A stretch of DNA of 64,000 nt from Pseudomonadota bacterium (GCA_021324755.1 JAJPIL010000026.1:30020-94019); one strand, 5' to 3'; shown: positions 1 through 9,176, counted from the stretch's first letter. Numbers and translations: made by a program. Notes: generated by a model not told the origin, from the sequence alone.

Positions 1-68
1 GATCGCGTCAAGCCAAGTCGCACCACTTTACCTCGAGGAAGCGTGTACTGGCAGGTACAGCGTGCCTG

Positions 69-1154
69 CTAGCTCGTAGCCGCCACAGCGCGAGCCGTGC
101 CCAGGGACTTTCGGCTAGGAAATAGTTGGCGGCGAAGGACTTGAAGATTACGAGATAGAGGCTGGCGAATAATCCCCTTTTCGGTGATTATGGCAGTGAC
201 GAGCTGTGCAGGCGTCACGTCAAAGGCCGGGTTGAATGCTTTGACACCCTCGGGCGCGATCCGTGATCGATGGAACGTTAAAATCTCATCTTCTGAGCGT
301 TCCTCGATTGGAATTTCACGACCGCTTGCGCACGTGAAATCGATCGTGGAGGTCGGGGCGGCCACGTAAAATGGTACTCCGTGACGCTCGGCGAGGACGG
401 CCAATGTATAGGTGCCGATTTTATTTGCAACGTCGCCGTTTGTCGCGATTCGGTCGGCGCCGACGATCACGCAGTCAGCGCGCTTGGAAGCCAGGACGGT
501 TCCGGCTGCACTGTCTACGATTACTGTCACGGGGATTCCCTCCTTGTGCAATTCCCATGCAGTAAGGCGCGAACCCTGCAAAAAGGGCCGAGTTTCGCTA
601 GCTATAACACTTATCCTTTTTCCAGCTTCTTTTGCGGCGCGCACGACGCCTAACGCAGTGCCGTAGCCAGCCGTGGCAAGCGCGCCGGCGTTGCAATGGG
701 TCAGCACGGTACAAGGGTCAGGTAAAAGTTCGGCTCCGAGCCGGCCCAAAGTTCGGTTGGTATCGATGTCCTCTTGGCAGATACTCAACGCTTCTTCCCG
801 TAGTCGACCAAACAGCGCTTGACTTTCCAGGTGCAGATTTGCACGAAGAACCCGTTCCATGCGCTCCAGCGCCCAACGAAGGTTCACCGCAGTTGGCCGT
901 GTTTTTCTAAGGGCGGCTGCAACCTTAGCGAATTTTCGCAGTGCATTTTCACCCTCGGTTCCCTTAAGGCCGAGTGCAACCGCCATCGCCGCTGCCACAC
1001 CAATTGCCGGCGCTCCTCTCACCACCATCGCCGAGATCGCGCGTGCCACAGCTCGAAAATCGCGGCACGTTCGCATCACCTCTCGGTTCGGTAAAAGACG
1101 TTGATCGAGCAAATAAACCTGGTCGTGACGCCACTGGACAGGTTGAATGGTCAT
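69..1154 (-). CDS. mtnA: S-methyl-5-thioribose-1-phosphate isomerase
   Basis: Cytosolic aldose-ketose isomerase of the methionine salvage (or DHAP-shunt) route, converting methylthioribose-1-phosphate to methylthioribulose-1-phosphate. The 361-residue protein is full length. It carries the family pieces VRGAPAIG near residue 46, the catalytic Cys in VLTHCNAGALAT (about C154) and the catalytic Asp in VGADRIATNGDVANK (about D234). I chose the ATG at 1154 because GGAG lies 8 bases upstream and the family begins MTIQPVQW-like; an in-frame start six codons earlier lacks this. No other salvage gene is visible, so which route it serves is open. Confidence 0.93.
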   Translation of the reverse strand: MTIQPVQWRHDQVYLLDQRLLPNREVMRTCRDFRAVARAISAMVVRGAPAIGVAAAMAVALGLKGTEGENALRKFAKVAAALRKTRPTAVNLRWALERMERVLRANLHLESQALFGRLREEALSICQEDIDTNRTLGRLGAELLPDPCTVLTHCNAGALATAGYGTALGVVRAAKEAGKRISVIASETRPFLQGSRLTAWELHKEGIPVTVIVDSAAGTVLASKRADCVIVGADRIATNGDVANKIGTYTLAVLAERHGVPFYVAAPTSTIDFTCASGREIPIEERSEDEILTFHRSRIAPEGVKAFNPAFDVTPAQLVTAIITEKGIIRQPLSRNLQVLRRQLFPSRKSLGTARAVAATS

Positions 1155-1242
1155 CCGATTGCTCCAATTCAAAACGACACGGATTCGGCAACAAACGCCT
1201 TCGCCAATTGCTATTTCTCTGTTTGCTTAGTAGGTGAAGGGT

Positions 1243-1620
1243 CTACGCGATACGCTCGTACAACCCACGTGCTTTGCGTTTTACCATCCCCGCCTCGATC
1301 CAGCGCGTAACGGCCGCGAAAATCTCCGAAGGCCTCTTGTTTTGCATCCCAGGGATAGCGCGAATGTGCGAGGCTTTGAATTCTTTCGGCAGTCGCGTAA
1401 GCACGGCGCGCCAGTCCGTCCTAGCGCTGTTAGAACCCATGCTTCTCGCGACAGTAATATCGCCCGTGAGAATTCCGAGTCGCCGCTCCTCCTCGCGCAA
1501 TTTCTCGAGTTCCTGCTCCTTTATCTTTATTTCCTTGCGCACTTCGGCTAGAAGCGACCGCGCCTGTTGCTGGATTTGGCGAATCGCGGAGGACACGCCG
1601 GGCCTTTCCCGACTAGGCAT
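1243..1620 (-). CDS. Coiled-coil / winged-helix-like hypothetical protein
   Basis: A 125-residue protein that I do not recognise as a named family. Residues about 10-50 are a charged, heptad-like helix (AEVRKEIKIKEQELEKLREE), so a coiled coil is likely. The C-terminal 60 residues (LPKEFKASHIRAI ... AAVTRWIEAGMVKRKARGLYERI) read like a winged-helix fold with a terminal wing. A GGGAG ribosome site sits 8 bases before the ATG, which supports it being real. It lies just upstream of mtnA on the same strand with a 70-base gap. A nucleic-acid-binding role is a guess from the fold pattern only. Confidence 0.6.
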   Translation of the reverse strand: MPSRERPGVSSAIRQIQQQARSLLAEVRKEIKIKEQELEKLREEERRLGILTGDITVARSMGSNSARTDWRAVLTRLPKEFKASHIRAIPGMQNKRPSEIFAAVTRWIEAGMVKRKARGLYERIA

Positions 1621-2365
1621 TTGACTTTCTCCCAGGTGATTAATGTGATCGCTAGCTAATATTACTATTTTCGCTTACTGGTAATAGCTTTAGCTGATTG
1701 CACAAGCTTAATTCAACTACTTTTAACGACTGCTTATTAGTGGTTTTTACCTTTTGAAATCGCCGAATCGTGTTACGGCTCCGCCCGTTTAAGGCACCTC
1801 TCTTTAGCTTGTCGGCTCAAACGGCTTATTTGGGCGCCATATAATCTTCTCCATTGCAAAATCTCTGCTAACTTATACTTTTTCGGATGACTTTCCCCCT
1901 GTCTGAGTTGCAAACGGTCGGAAGGATTGGTTTTTTACCATGGATGCATCGAGTGTAGTTATGATCTGCCTTAGCAGAGCATCGGCGAGCTATTGAGTAA
2001 GAAGGCAACTTTTACCAAACACGTTATATCGCCAACGAAGTACGTTTGCTGGCGAAAGCGAGTTTGGGTTCAGTCCGCTGCATAGGTGAATTGGATTTAT
2101 TTGAGTTCGAGCGTTGGTTTTTAATCGTAAACGTTCGGTTTGCGTGTACTGTGACCGCGATAGGGCGCGAGGATTTTTGCGCTTAGATCCCGCGCAAGAA
2201 GAAAACGGCCTTTGGCGCTGCTCGGCCAGTAGCGATTTAACCAGCCTCGTGGTGAATTGCTCGCTTTGTGAATAGAACTAAGGTGCAGACGAGCCCATAC
2301 GACAAGCTGGTAGCGCCATTTTTAGCGCACCGCTTTTCAAAACAGACATGGCTTTTTGATCGGAT
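1621..2365. other. Long gene-poor spacer
   Basis: About 750 bases that are more AT-rich than the neighbouring genes and have no convincing reading frame on either strand. I see no tRNA, tmRNA or RNase P hallmark. It separates the minus-strand mtnA side from the RRM gene. Confidence 0.5.
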
Positions 2366-2396
2366 TTGCATGACGCCTGCTTTTTTGTGCTAATAT
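2366..2396 (+). promoter_or_regulatory. Candidate sigma-70 promoter of the RRM gene
   Basis: TTGCAT at 2366-2371 and TAATAT at 2391-2396 are separated by 19 bases, in an AT-rich context just before the only gene here. This leaves a leader of about 125 bases before the RRM start codon. The spacer is longer than the usual 17, so the call is tentative. Confidence 0.4.
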
Positions 2397-2528
2397 AGGG
2401 CATCACGGACGCCGTAGGCGTGGCTTTGTGTGACGAAGCCCGAACCCAAGTTGATTGAACGTGTTTGGATTCGCGCAGAGGCTTGATGACGCCTTCGAGC
2501 GTTGCGTGAAAGACTGAAGGAGTGTTGC

Positions 2529-2834
2529 ATGTCTCGTAGATTGTATGTTGGTAACCTTGCTTGGGCGGTGACCGATCAGGACCTCAAGGACCTGTTTTCG
2601 GAAGCTGGCAGAGTCAAAAGTTCGCAGGTGATTGTGGACAGGGATACGAAGAGATCGCGAGGGTTCGGCTTCGTTGAGATGGAGACCGACGAGGCGGCCG
2701 ATGCGGCCATTAAAAAGTTCAACGGTCGCGAGCTGAAGGGCCGCCCGATTCGGGTCAATGAGGCACAGACGCGGGCCTCCGGCGAGAACTCTGGGGGATC
2801 GCGACGAGGAGGCTCAGGTCGCGAGCGTAGTTAG
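2529..2834 (+). CDS. RRM-domain RNA-binding protein
   Basis: A 101-residue single RNA-recognition-motif protein of the bacterial glycine-rich/Rbp type. RNP2 is LYVGNL (residues 4-9) and RNP1 is RSRGFGFVEM (about 40-49), followed by a short basic Gly/Ser/Arg tail (GGSRRGGSGRERS). The ATG at 2529 has AAGGAG upstream at good spacing, so a start nine codons earlier is unlikely. Such proteins bind single-stranded RNA and are often cold- or stress-induced; the long leader fits post-transcriptional control, but that is inference. Confidence 0.9.
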   Translation: MSRRLYVGNLAWAVTDQDLKDLFSEAGRVKSSQVIVDRDTKRSRGFGFVEMETDEAADAAIKKFNGRELKGRPIRVNEAQTRASGENSGGSRRGGSGRERS

Positions 2835-2868
2835 TCGTTTTTCCGTAGCCCGAACCGCGTTGCGCAAG

Positions 2869-2985
2869 CCGCCCGCGCCACACCGACAGGCTCTCGAGTA
2901 AGAAGTGTGGCGGGCGGGAAAACTAGCGAAGAGGCGGCAAAGGTCGAAGCTCTCCGGGGGGTGGGCGAAAGTACTCCCGGAGAGC
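2869..2985. terminator. Two hairpins downstream of the RRM gene
   Basis: The first hairpin pairs 2869-2883 with 2905-2917 (GC-rich, with a two-base bulge). The second pairs GCTCTCCGGG at 2949-2958 with CCCGGAGAGC at 2976-2985, a perfect 10-bp stem. Neither is followed by a run of T, so they may be 3'-end stabilisers or parts of a structured RNA rather than classical intrinsic terminators. Confidence 0.4.
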
Positions 2986-3417
2986 AAAGCTAGGCTTCTC
3001 CGAGCGCTTTGTTCGTCTTGGGTAGTCGAGAGTTGCCCCGCCTAGCCCCGCTTGCGCCAACCTGACGGGTAATTTTCCCCACAACGTTGAGCGCGCGATA
3101 CTGGCCGAAGTGCTGGCGAGTCGGCCCGTGCGCTTTGAGGCCTTGGCGACGGACAGGAAGGTCCGATTCGCTTGTTCGACTGCCTTGTGCCGTGCCTTGA
3201 AACATGGCGAGTCTATTTGCCAAGTAGGACCGCTTCGGTATAGGACTGCCCCTTGCTTACGTTAGTGGCTTGCCTTGGACGCACACCGTGGTAGCGCGCT
3301 AAAATTTCTTCTTGGAAGCTTTGTTCCTTCGACATCGCCCCTAATTCGCTAGGAGGTTAGCGGGGGCGCTTGTCATAACCGTTAGTCGCGCTGCTGTAAG
3401 CATGCAGGTCTATCAGG
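2986..3417. other. Spacer without a supported gene
   Basis: Roughly 430 bases between the RRM hairpins and the RNB gene. The only frame of note (minus, 2990-3223) has no homology that I recognise and no clear ribosome site. Confidence 0.4.
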
Positions 3418-5364
3418 ATGAGTACCGGTACTGAGCATCCTCTGACCGGGACGCTGGTGGAGTTTCTCCACGCGGGCAAATTACACTTTGGGCTCGCGCT
3501 TAAAGAGCAAGGCGAGCTAGTGACCGTTCTCGAGCCGAGCGGTCAGCGGGCCACGGTTAAGCGCAGCTTAATTTTTGTTTCCCACCCAGAGCACAGGGCA
3601 GACGAGCGCACGTTCGAAGCTGCCTTCGAAGAGTTGGCTAAGGCGCGAGCGGAACTGGCCACTGATTTGGACTTGAGGTTGCTGTGGGAGATTACCCGCG
3701 AGCAGAGCCGCGCTTACACAGTGGCCGAACTGGCCGAGCTATACTTCGGGCGCAGCTCTACAGTGGCTGAAGCTGTCATGTGGGAGGCTCTGTTGAGCGA
3801 CAACGTTTATTTCAAACGGCGTCATCTCGAGTTTTACCCCCAGCCGGAAAGCCATGTAGAGCGGGTCATCTTGCAGCAGGAGCGCGCCCGGTTGCGCAGT
3901 GAGGCGGTCCGACGCCTCGAGACTCTGCTCAAAGAAGTTCTTGCAGGGCAGGCAGAAGTAGACGCTCAAACGCGTGAGGGACTGGTCGCAGACCTTTGGT
4001 CTTTTCTGAAAAACCCTCATGGTCGAAGTCGCGAACTGAGTGCTTTGCTTGAGCAATTGATGCCCGACGTTAACCCGTTGGAGACCGCCTATGAATTGTT
4101 GGAAAAGCTGGATGCAGCGCCACTCGAGGGGCGGTTCGTCACAGTCGGGGGTCTACCTCTGACGTTCAGTTCGGAAGCACTTAAAGAGGCGTCTTGTTCA
4201 CGGCCATCATCACGACCCGAGATCGCCGAGCCCGCAGCGGTGGCTATCGACGACGAGGAGACGCAGGAAGTCGATGACGCGATAGCAGTTGAACAGCTTG
4301 ACGACGACACGTTCCGAGTAAGGGTGTTTATCGCTTTGGTCGCCGACTTCGTCGAAAAAGACAGCGCCCTTGATCGTGAGGCGGCTTCCCGCGGTGCGAC
4401 TGTGTACTTGCCAGAAGCGACGATTCGGATGCTGCCGGATGCGATATCTTGCGACGCCGCAAGTTTGCTTGCCGGGCGCAAGCGGTCAGTCTTGGTTACT
4501 GAGGCAATCCTGAGTAGAAGTTGCGAGCTGTTAAAAGCCTCTATCTATCCCGCGCAAATCTCGGTTCGAAAGCGGCTGACATACGAGCAGGCTGATGCCC
4601 TACTTTTGCAAGACAAAGGCGAGGGGTCGGAAGAACTGGCTTCCCAGCTACGTGTTCTTTATGAGCTTGCGATGAGGCTGCGCGAGCGTCGGTTGCGAGC
4701 CGGGGCGCTTTTGGTCCAGCGGCGAGAGCTCAAGGTGAGGGTAAGAGACGGCGAGATCGAGTTGCGGACGATAGACACGGGTTCGCCGTCGCGCCAGATG
4801 GTGGCGGAGTACATGGTGCTCAGCAATTTTGTCGCCGCTCGTTATGCCGCCGACAACCAGATTCCGATTATTTACCGAGTACAGCCGCTGGCTGGTTCGG
4901 ATCTAACGATTCAGCGCCCCAGACTGTCGCTTTATCCGGAATTTCATGCTGGAATCGGGCTTAGCGTTTACGCCCAGTTGAGCTCACCCATCCGACGCTA
5001 CGCTGACCTCGTGTTGCAACGCCAACTTGTTGCAGTGCTCAGCGGCGATCGTCCCGTATACGGGAGCGAGGAGCTCATGCGGGTTCTAGCTGGGGCCGAG
5101 AACTGCGAAACCGTGGGCAAGGAACTCGAGCGACGCGCCAAGCGGTATTGGGCTCTCAGATACTTAGAGCGCCACTGCACCGACAGACCACTCTTAGCTC
5201 ATAGCCTGCGAGGAGGTATGAGCGCAGAACTGGCCGAACTGCCGATCCGCGGGGCTCTCAAGGGCGCGCCCTCCCAAATTGGCGAAGGCCTAATTCGCGT
5301 CGCAGTTGCCAAAGTCGACCCGCTTCGTGGTCAACTTACGTTCGAGTACCTGGGCCCTGCCTAA
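3418..5364 (+). CDS. RNB-family (RNase II/R-like) exoribonuclease
   Basis: A 648-residue 3'-to-5' exoribonuclease of the RNase II/R superfamily. The N-terminal 250 residues are divergent, with a small beta-barrel-like start and a winged-helix-like stretch. The RNB catalytic core begins near residue 275. The metal-binding motif reads D278, E284, D286, D287 (AIDDEETQEVDDA), with Glu in place of the second Asp of classical RNase II. This form occurs in the cyanobacterial/Deinococcus-type branch, from memory. The downstream core motif SSPIRRYADLVLQRQL is intact, and the C-terminal S1 region is short. It degrades RNA processively; whether it does general decay or maturation cannot be read here. 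Confidence 0.88.
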   Translation: MSTGTEHPLTGTLVEFLHAGKLHFGLALKEQGELVTVLEPSGQRATVKRSLIFVSHPEHRADERTFEAAFEELAKARAELATDLDLRLLWEITREQSRAYTVAELAELYFGRSSTVAEAVMWEALLSDNVYFKRRHLEFYPQPESHVERVILQQERARLRSEAVRRLETLLKEVLAGQAEVDAQTREGLVADLWSFLKNPHGRSRELSALLEQLMPDVNPLETAYELLEKLDAAPLEGRFVTVGGLPLTFSSEALKEASCSRPSSRPEIAEPAAVAIDDEETQEVDDAIAVEQLDDDTFRVRVFIALVADFVEKDSALDREAASRGATVYLPEATIRMLPDAISCDAASLLAGRKRSVLVTEAILSRSCELLKASIYPAQISVRKRLTYEQADALLLQDKGEGSEELASQLRVLYELAMRLRERRLRAGALLVQRRELKVRVRDGEIELRTIDTGSPSRQMVAEYMVLSNFVAARYAADNQIPIIYRVQPLAGSDLTIQRPRLSLYPEFHAGIGLSVYAQLSSPIRRYADLVLQRQLVAVLSGDRPVYGSEELMRVLAGAENCETVGKELERRAKRYWALRYLERHCTDRPLLAHSLRGGMSAELAELPIRGALKGAPSQIGEGLIRVAVAKVDPLRGQLTFEYLGPA

Positions 5365-5443
5365 AATTGAGAGGGCGCCCAAGCTTAGCCAGAGTTTGGC
5401 CGAACACGACTGGCGTTTTACGCCGAAATGCTGCGTCAGCTGG

Positions 5444-5641
5444 CTATTGGCTGCTCTGTACCTTGCTGTCCTGTTCTAGGCGCCAGCGGTCGATCGATTC
5501 CACGTTGAAGCGCCAGTCGCTTCCTACCTTGAAAGCTGGTAGCTTGCCTCGCTTAAGCTGCCGGTAAATCGTCGAAGGATGAACTTTAAGATACTGAGAC
5601 AGCTCCTTCACAGTTAAAACCTTGCTTGTTTCGGCCTCCAT
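5444..5641 (-). CDS. Small helix-turn-helix (excisionase/MerR-like) DNA-binding protein
   Basis: A 65-residue protein made almost entirely of one HTH_17-type domain: LTVKELSQYLKVHPSTIYRQLKRGKLPAFKVG, then a DWRF wing. AAGGAGG precedes the ATG by about 11 bases. Such proteins serve as excisionases, phage/plasmid regulators or small chromosomal regulators. It is convergent with the RNB gene and faces a long empty spacer. No integrase is adjacent, so a regulator is as likely as an excisionase. Confidence 0.8.
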   Translation of the reverse strand: MEAETSKVLTVKELSQYLKVHPSTIYRQLKRGKLPAFKVGSDWRFNVESIDRWRLEQDSKVQSSQ

Positions 5642-6273
5642 CGCTTTACGAACCTCCTTCTTGGTAGCGCTCGGCTATAGCTCGCTATCCTTTCAGCATC
5701 AACTCGCCTAAACAAATGGCGCGCCAAACGCCTAGCCACCAGAAATTACCAACGTTTGTCCATATTTTGCGTAGACCACGTCTAACCCTTCGGCACCCGG
5801 AATATGGCAACTTGGGACACTAGCGTGGCTATATGGGACTTCGTAATGCCTTGTTTTGCAACATTGGTCGCTACATTCCCCGTATTTTCAATAGTTAGAC
5901 ATATTCGCTTAAGCTAGCTTTTAGCTGCCCTAAAAATCCCGCGGTCAGTTCGTGCTCAAGCCAAATTCTTGCCGCTGAAGGCCGCATTTTTGGCACGCTC
6001 GGGTAAAACGTCAACAACTACGATCGCACCAGCATCAGCTGTGGCTTAAGACCGGATTCTTAGCGGGCTAAGCTAAAACCGGGTGTCGCGCCGACTCGGT
6101 ATATTTGAAGCTGCCGTCGGTGGAAACGCATGCTGTCAGGCGCTGAGCCGAAAAGAGACCTTTTTAGGCTTGCGAGGTGGGTCTAACCAGCGGTGTTCTT
6201 CAAACGTTAAGGGCTTTCCGGGCAAAGTGGGCTCCGTGGCTCTGTCGTCGCGCAGACGATAGCATGTGGGCTC
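5642..6273. other. Long spacer upstream of rnhB
   Basis: About 630 bases between divergently oriented genes. The short frames on the minus strand (about 6136-6554) overlap the rnhB start and show no family signature. No RNA gene is recognised. Confidence 0.4.
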
Positions 6274-6903
6274 ATGGGTAGGATGCCAAGTTTTCGGCAC
6301 GAAAAGAGGGCTTGGCGGCAAAAATTTGCCGCCGTCGCTGGCGTGGATGAGGTAGGCGTGGGCTCGTGGGCAGGTCCGGTCGTGGCGGCGGCGGTGATTT
6401 TTCCCCCCGAAGCGAATGAAAGCGAGCTTGCTGGTATCAACGATTCAAAGCGCTTGACCCCGGCCTCGCGCGAGCGTTTGTGCGCAATGATTGTGGAGCG
6501 GGCGCTCGCGAGCGCCGTAGGTATCGTCGAGGTCGAGGAAATCGACCTACTCAACGTCTTGGCCGCCGCTCTTTTGGCTATGCGTCGAGCGGTTGAGGCT
6601 TTGCCTGTTCGTCCTCAGTTTCTACTAATTGATGGTCGGGGGCCGTCGCCGGTGCCCGGCCTGCCGTATTTGCGACTCGTCGGGGGAGACAGCGACTCGG
6701 TTTCGATCGCAGCGGCATCGATCGTCGCCAAGGTTACCCGAGATAAGTTCATGTGCCATTACGACCAGCGCTACCCGGGCTACGGCTTTGCCGAACACAA
6801 AGGTTACGGCACTCGCAAGCACCTCGAGGCGCTAAGGCAACTGGGCGTCTCGCCAATTCACCGCAAATCGTTTTCCCCAGTCGCTGCGCTGTGCGAGAAG
6901 TGA
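6274..6903 (+). CDS. rnhB: Ribonuclease HII
   Basis: A 209-residue endonuclease that cuts RNA in RNA-DNA hybrids and at single ribonucleotides in DNA. The first catalytic acids lie in VDEVGVG (D25, E26), a later Asp in LLIDG, and the fourth in GGDSDSVSIAAASIVAKVTRD. The usual G-R/K-G loop after the DE pair, which recognises the ribonucleotide junction, reads G-V-G here, and the KGD motif reads GGD. All four acids remain, so activity is likely, but junction recognition may differ. The ATG at 6274 has only a weak ribosome site. Confidence 0.9.
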   Translation: MGRMPSFRHEKRAWRQKFAAVAGVDEVGVGSWAGPVVAAAVIFPPEANESELAGINDSKRLTPASRERLCAMIVERALASAVGIVEVEEIDLLNVLAAALLAMRRAVEALPVRPQFLLIDGRGPSPVPGLPYLRLVGGDSDSVSIAAASIVAKVTRDKFMCHYDQRYPGYGFAEHKGYGTRKHLEALRQLGVSPIHRKSFSPVAALCEK

Positions 6904-7069
6904 TCTTGCGTAAGCTTTGGGGCGATTTCCTCTTGGCCTGATATCTTCGAAATGTAAACATAAGCGGGTTTCGAGGAAGTTTTACGCCTGAAGGGTAGAT
7001 GCGCTCGTAACTATCTTGCGCGCTGCCTGACCAGTGTCGTGAAATTGAAATTGAGTGGACCACTAAAAG

Positions 7070-7101
7070 TGAGTTTTACAAATACAAAAATTGAGTTTTA
7101 C
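7070..7101 (+). repeat. Pair of direct repeats upstream of the pdh operon
   Basis: TGAGTTTTAC occurs at 7070-7079 and again at 7092-7101, 22 bases start to start (about two helical turns), in an AT-rich pocket 80 bases before pdhA. Two same-face half-sites are what an operator looks like, but no regulator is identified. Confidence 0.4.
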
Positions 7102-7179
7102 TTGTAGTCGCGCCTAAGATCAGGCTATGGCCGGCTGAAACGAGACGATATACGTTCAGCCGATGGAGGAAAACCGACA

Positions 7180-8184
7180 ATGGCCTTGGAACGAGAAAAA
7201 CACTTGGCCGAGCGGAGTTTGCTCACACTGACCGAAACCGAGCTTCAGGACATGTACCGCATGATGGTTCTGATTCGGCGATTTGAAGACAAAGTCGCCG
7301 AAATGTACATGCGAGGCAAGATCACGGGCTTCTGCCATCTGTATGCCGGCGAAGAGGCGGTCGCAGTGGGAGCGATCCGCGCGCTCTACGACAAAGACTA
7401 TGTCGTATCAACCTATCGTGAACACGGCCACTGCTTGGCCAAAGGTGCGTCGCCTAAACGGGTGATGGCCGAGCTGTTCGGTAAGGCGACCGGCGTGTCG
7501 CGCGGTCGAGGCGGTTCGATGCATCTGTTCGACGCCGAGTTGCGATTCATGGGTGGGTACGCGATCGTTGGCGGTGGATTGCCGCTGGCTGCGGGGCTTG
7601 GCCTCTCGATCCAGTACAAGGAAGAACCGGAGATTGTCTGTTGCTTTTTTGGCGACGGCGCGATACCCCAGGGTGCCTTCCATGAAACGCTGAACTTGGC
7701 GTCGCTGTGGAAGCTTCCCGTGGTTTTTATTTGCGAGAATAACTTTTATGGAATGGGCACGCTGACGCAGAGGGCGATTTGTCAGCAGGAGCTCTACCGC
7801 TTTGCGCAGCCGTACAACATCCCAGGCGTGCGGGTCGACGGTATGGACGTTCTCGAAGTGTACGCAGCTACGGTCGAGGCTGCGGCACATGCGCGCGAAG
7901 GTCACGGTCCCTATTTAATCGAGGCGGTGACGTATCGTTTCCGAGGACATTCGATGTCCGACCCAGCCGAGTATCGCTCGAAGCGTGAAGAGCGAATCTG
8001 GCAGGAGCGTGACCCGATAAAGCGTTTCCGACGAAGGCTAATTGAACGCCGGATAAGTGCCGCTACGCTCGATCAGATCGACCGGGAGGTAGACGCCGAG
8101 ATCGAAGAGGCGGTGCGGTTTGCCGACGAAAGCCCGGATCCGGACGTAAGTGAGGTAACAAAATACGTATACGTCGACGCTTAA
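7180..8184 (+). CDS. pdhA: Pyruvate dehydrogenase E1 component, alpha subunit
   Basis: A 334-residue thiamine-diphosphate subunit that decarboxylates pyruvate and passes the acetyl unit to the lipoyl arm of E2. It shows RRFEDKVAEMY near the start, the phosphorylation-loop-like RGRGGSMHLFD, and the ThDP motif GDG (about 158) ... ENNFYGMGT (about 187). GGAGG lies upstream of the ATG. It leads a tight six-gene unit with pdhB 17 bases downstream. Branched-chain E1 alpha is the alternative, but the lipB-lipA neighbours and RGRGGSMH favour pyruvate or an acetoin-type substrate. Confidence 0.92.
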   Translation: MALEREKHLAERSLLTLTETELQDMYRMMVLIRRFEDKVAEMYMRGKITGFCHLYAGEEAVAVGAIRALYDKDYVVSTYREHGHCLAKGASPKRVMAELFGKATGVSRGRGGSMHLFDAELRFMGGYAIVGGGLPLAAGLGLSIQYKEEPEIVCCFFGDGAIPQGAFHETLNLASLWKLPVVFICENNFYGMGTLTQRAICQQELYRFAQPYNIPGVRVDGMDVLEVYAATVEAAAHAREGHGPYLIEAVTYRFRGHSMSDPAEYRSKREERIWQERDPIKRFRRRLIERRISAATLDQIDREVDAEIEEAVRFADESPDPDVSEVTKYVYVDA

Positions 8185-8201
8185 CTGGAGCATAGTTTTG
8201 T

Positions 8202-9176
8202 ATGGCACAGATGTCTTATCGCGAGGCTTTGAACTTGGCGCTCAGAGAGGAGATGGACCGCGACGAGCGCGTGTTCATCATGGGCGAAGAGGTCGGTTAC
8301 TTTGGCGGAGCTTTTAAAGTAACGGACGGGCTTTTAGCCATCTTTGGCGAAAAGCGCGTCCGCGATACGCCTATCTCGGAGCTTACGCTGGTCGGAGCGG
8401 GAGTAGGAGCGGCGATGGGTGGCTTGCGCCCGATTGTCGAGCTGATGACGGTTAACTTCGGCCTGCTCGCCATGGACCAGATCGTCAATCATGCGGCCAA
8501 GATTCATTACATGTTCGGGGGCCAAGCTAAAGTGCCGCTCGTTATCCGCGCCCCCCAAGGCGGCGGCCATCAGCTCGGCGCCCAGCACAGCCAAAGCTTG
8601 GAGGCATATTTTCTGCACTGCCCGGGCCTGCGGGTCGCTATCCCAGCAATGCCGGCTGACGCAAAAGGACTGCTCAAGACAGCGATCAGGGACGAGAACC
8701 CGGTCGTATTTCTTGAGCACGAGTCCTTATACAGCGTCAAGGGCGAAGTGCCAGAGGATGAAGACTATTTGGTGCCGTTCGGCAAAGCGAACATTTTGCG
8801 GCCGGGCTCCGACGCTACAATCGTCTCCTACTCTAAGTGCGTTCACGACGCGCTTAAGGCGGCCGAGGAGCTGGAGGAGCGAGGGATCGATGTCGAGGTT
8901 ATAGACCTGCGCACTCTAAATCCACTGGATATCGACACGGTGGTCGAGTCGGTCAAGAAAACTGGTGCGGTCGTGGTGGTTTACGAGGGTTGGCGCACGG
9001 GCGGCGCAGGAGCCGAAATCGCTTCGCGGATCTACGAGGCAGCCTTCGACAGCCTCGACGCTCCGATCGAACGGGTGGCGAGTCTTGACGTTCCGATGCC
9101 GTACAATCGATACCTTGAAGCCGCTGCACTACCCAAAGTGGAGGATATCGTTCGGGCCGTTGAACGCGTTGTTTAA
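8202..9176 (+). CDS. pdhB: Pyruvate dehydrogenase E1 component, beta subunit
   Basis: A 324-residue partner of E1 alpha; together they form the alpha2beta2 decarboxylase. It contains the E1-beta motifs MGEEVGYFGGAFKVT near the start, DTPISELTLVGAGVGAA, the GGGHQLGAQHSQSLEA loop and the C-terminal VDLRTLNPLD transketolase_C stretch (here VIDLRTLNPLD). Full length for the family. It follows pdhA closely and precedes the E2 gene. Confidence 0.93.
   Translation: MAQMSYREALNLALREEMDRDERVFIMGEEVGYFGGAFKVTDGLLAIFGEKRVRDTPISELTLVGAGVGAAMGGLRPIVELMTVNFGLLAMDQIVNHAAKIHYMFGGQAKVPLVIRAPQGGGHQLGAQHSQSLEAYFLHCPGLRVAIPAMPADAKGLLKTAIRDENPVVFLEHESLYSVKGEVPEDEDYLVPFGKANILRPGSDATIVSYSKCVHDALKAAEELEERGIDVEVIDLRTLNPLDIDTVVESVKKTGAVVVVYEGWRTGGAGAEIASRIYEAAFDSLDAPIERVASLDVPMPYNRYLEAAALPKVEDIVRAVERVV

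Noticed and set aside
5444..5641. Excisionase of a mobile element
   Set aside because: The HTH gene is real but there is no integrase, repeat or tRNA near it, so mobility is not supported.
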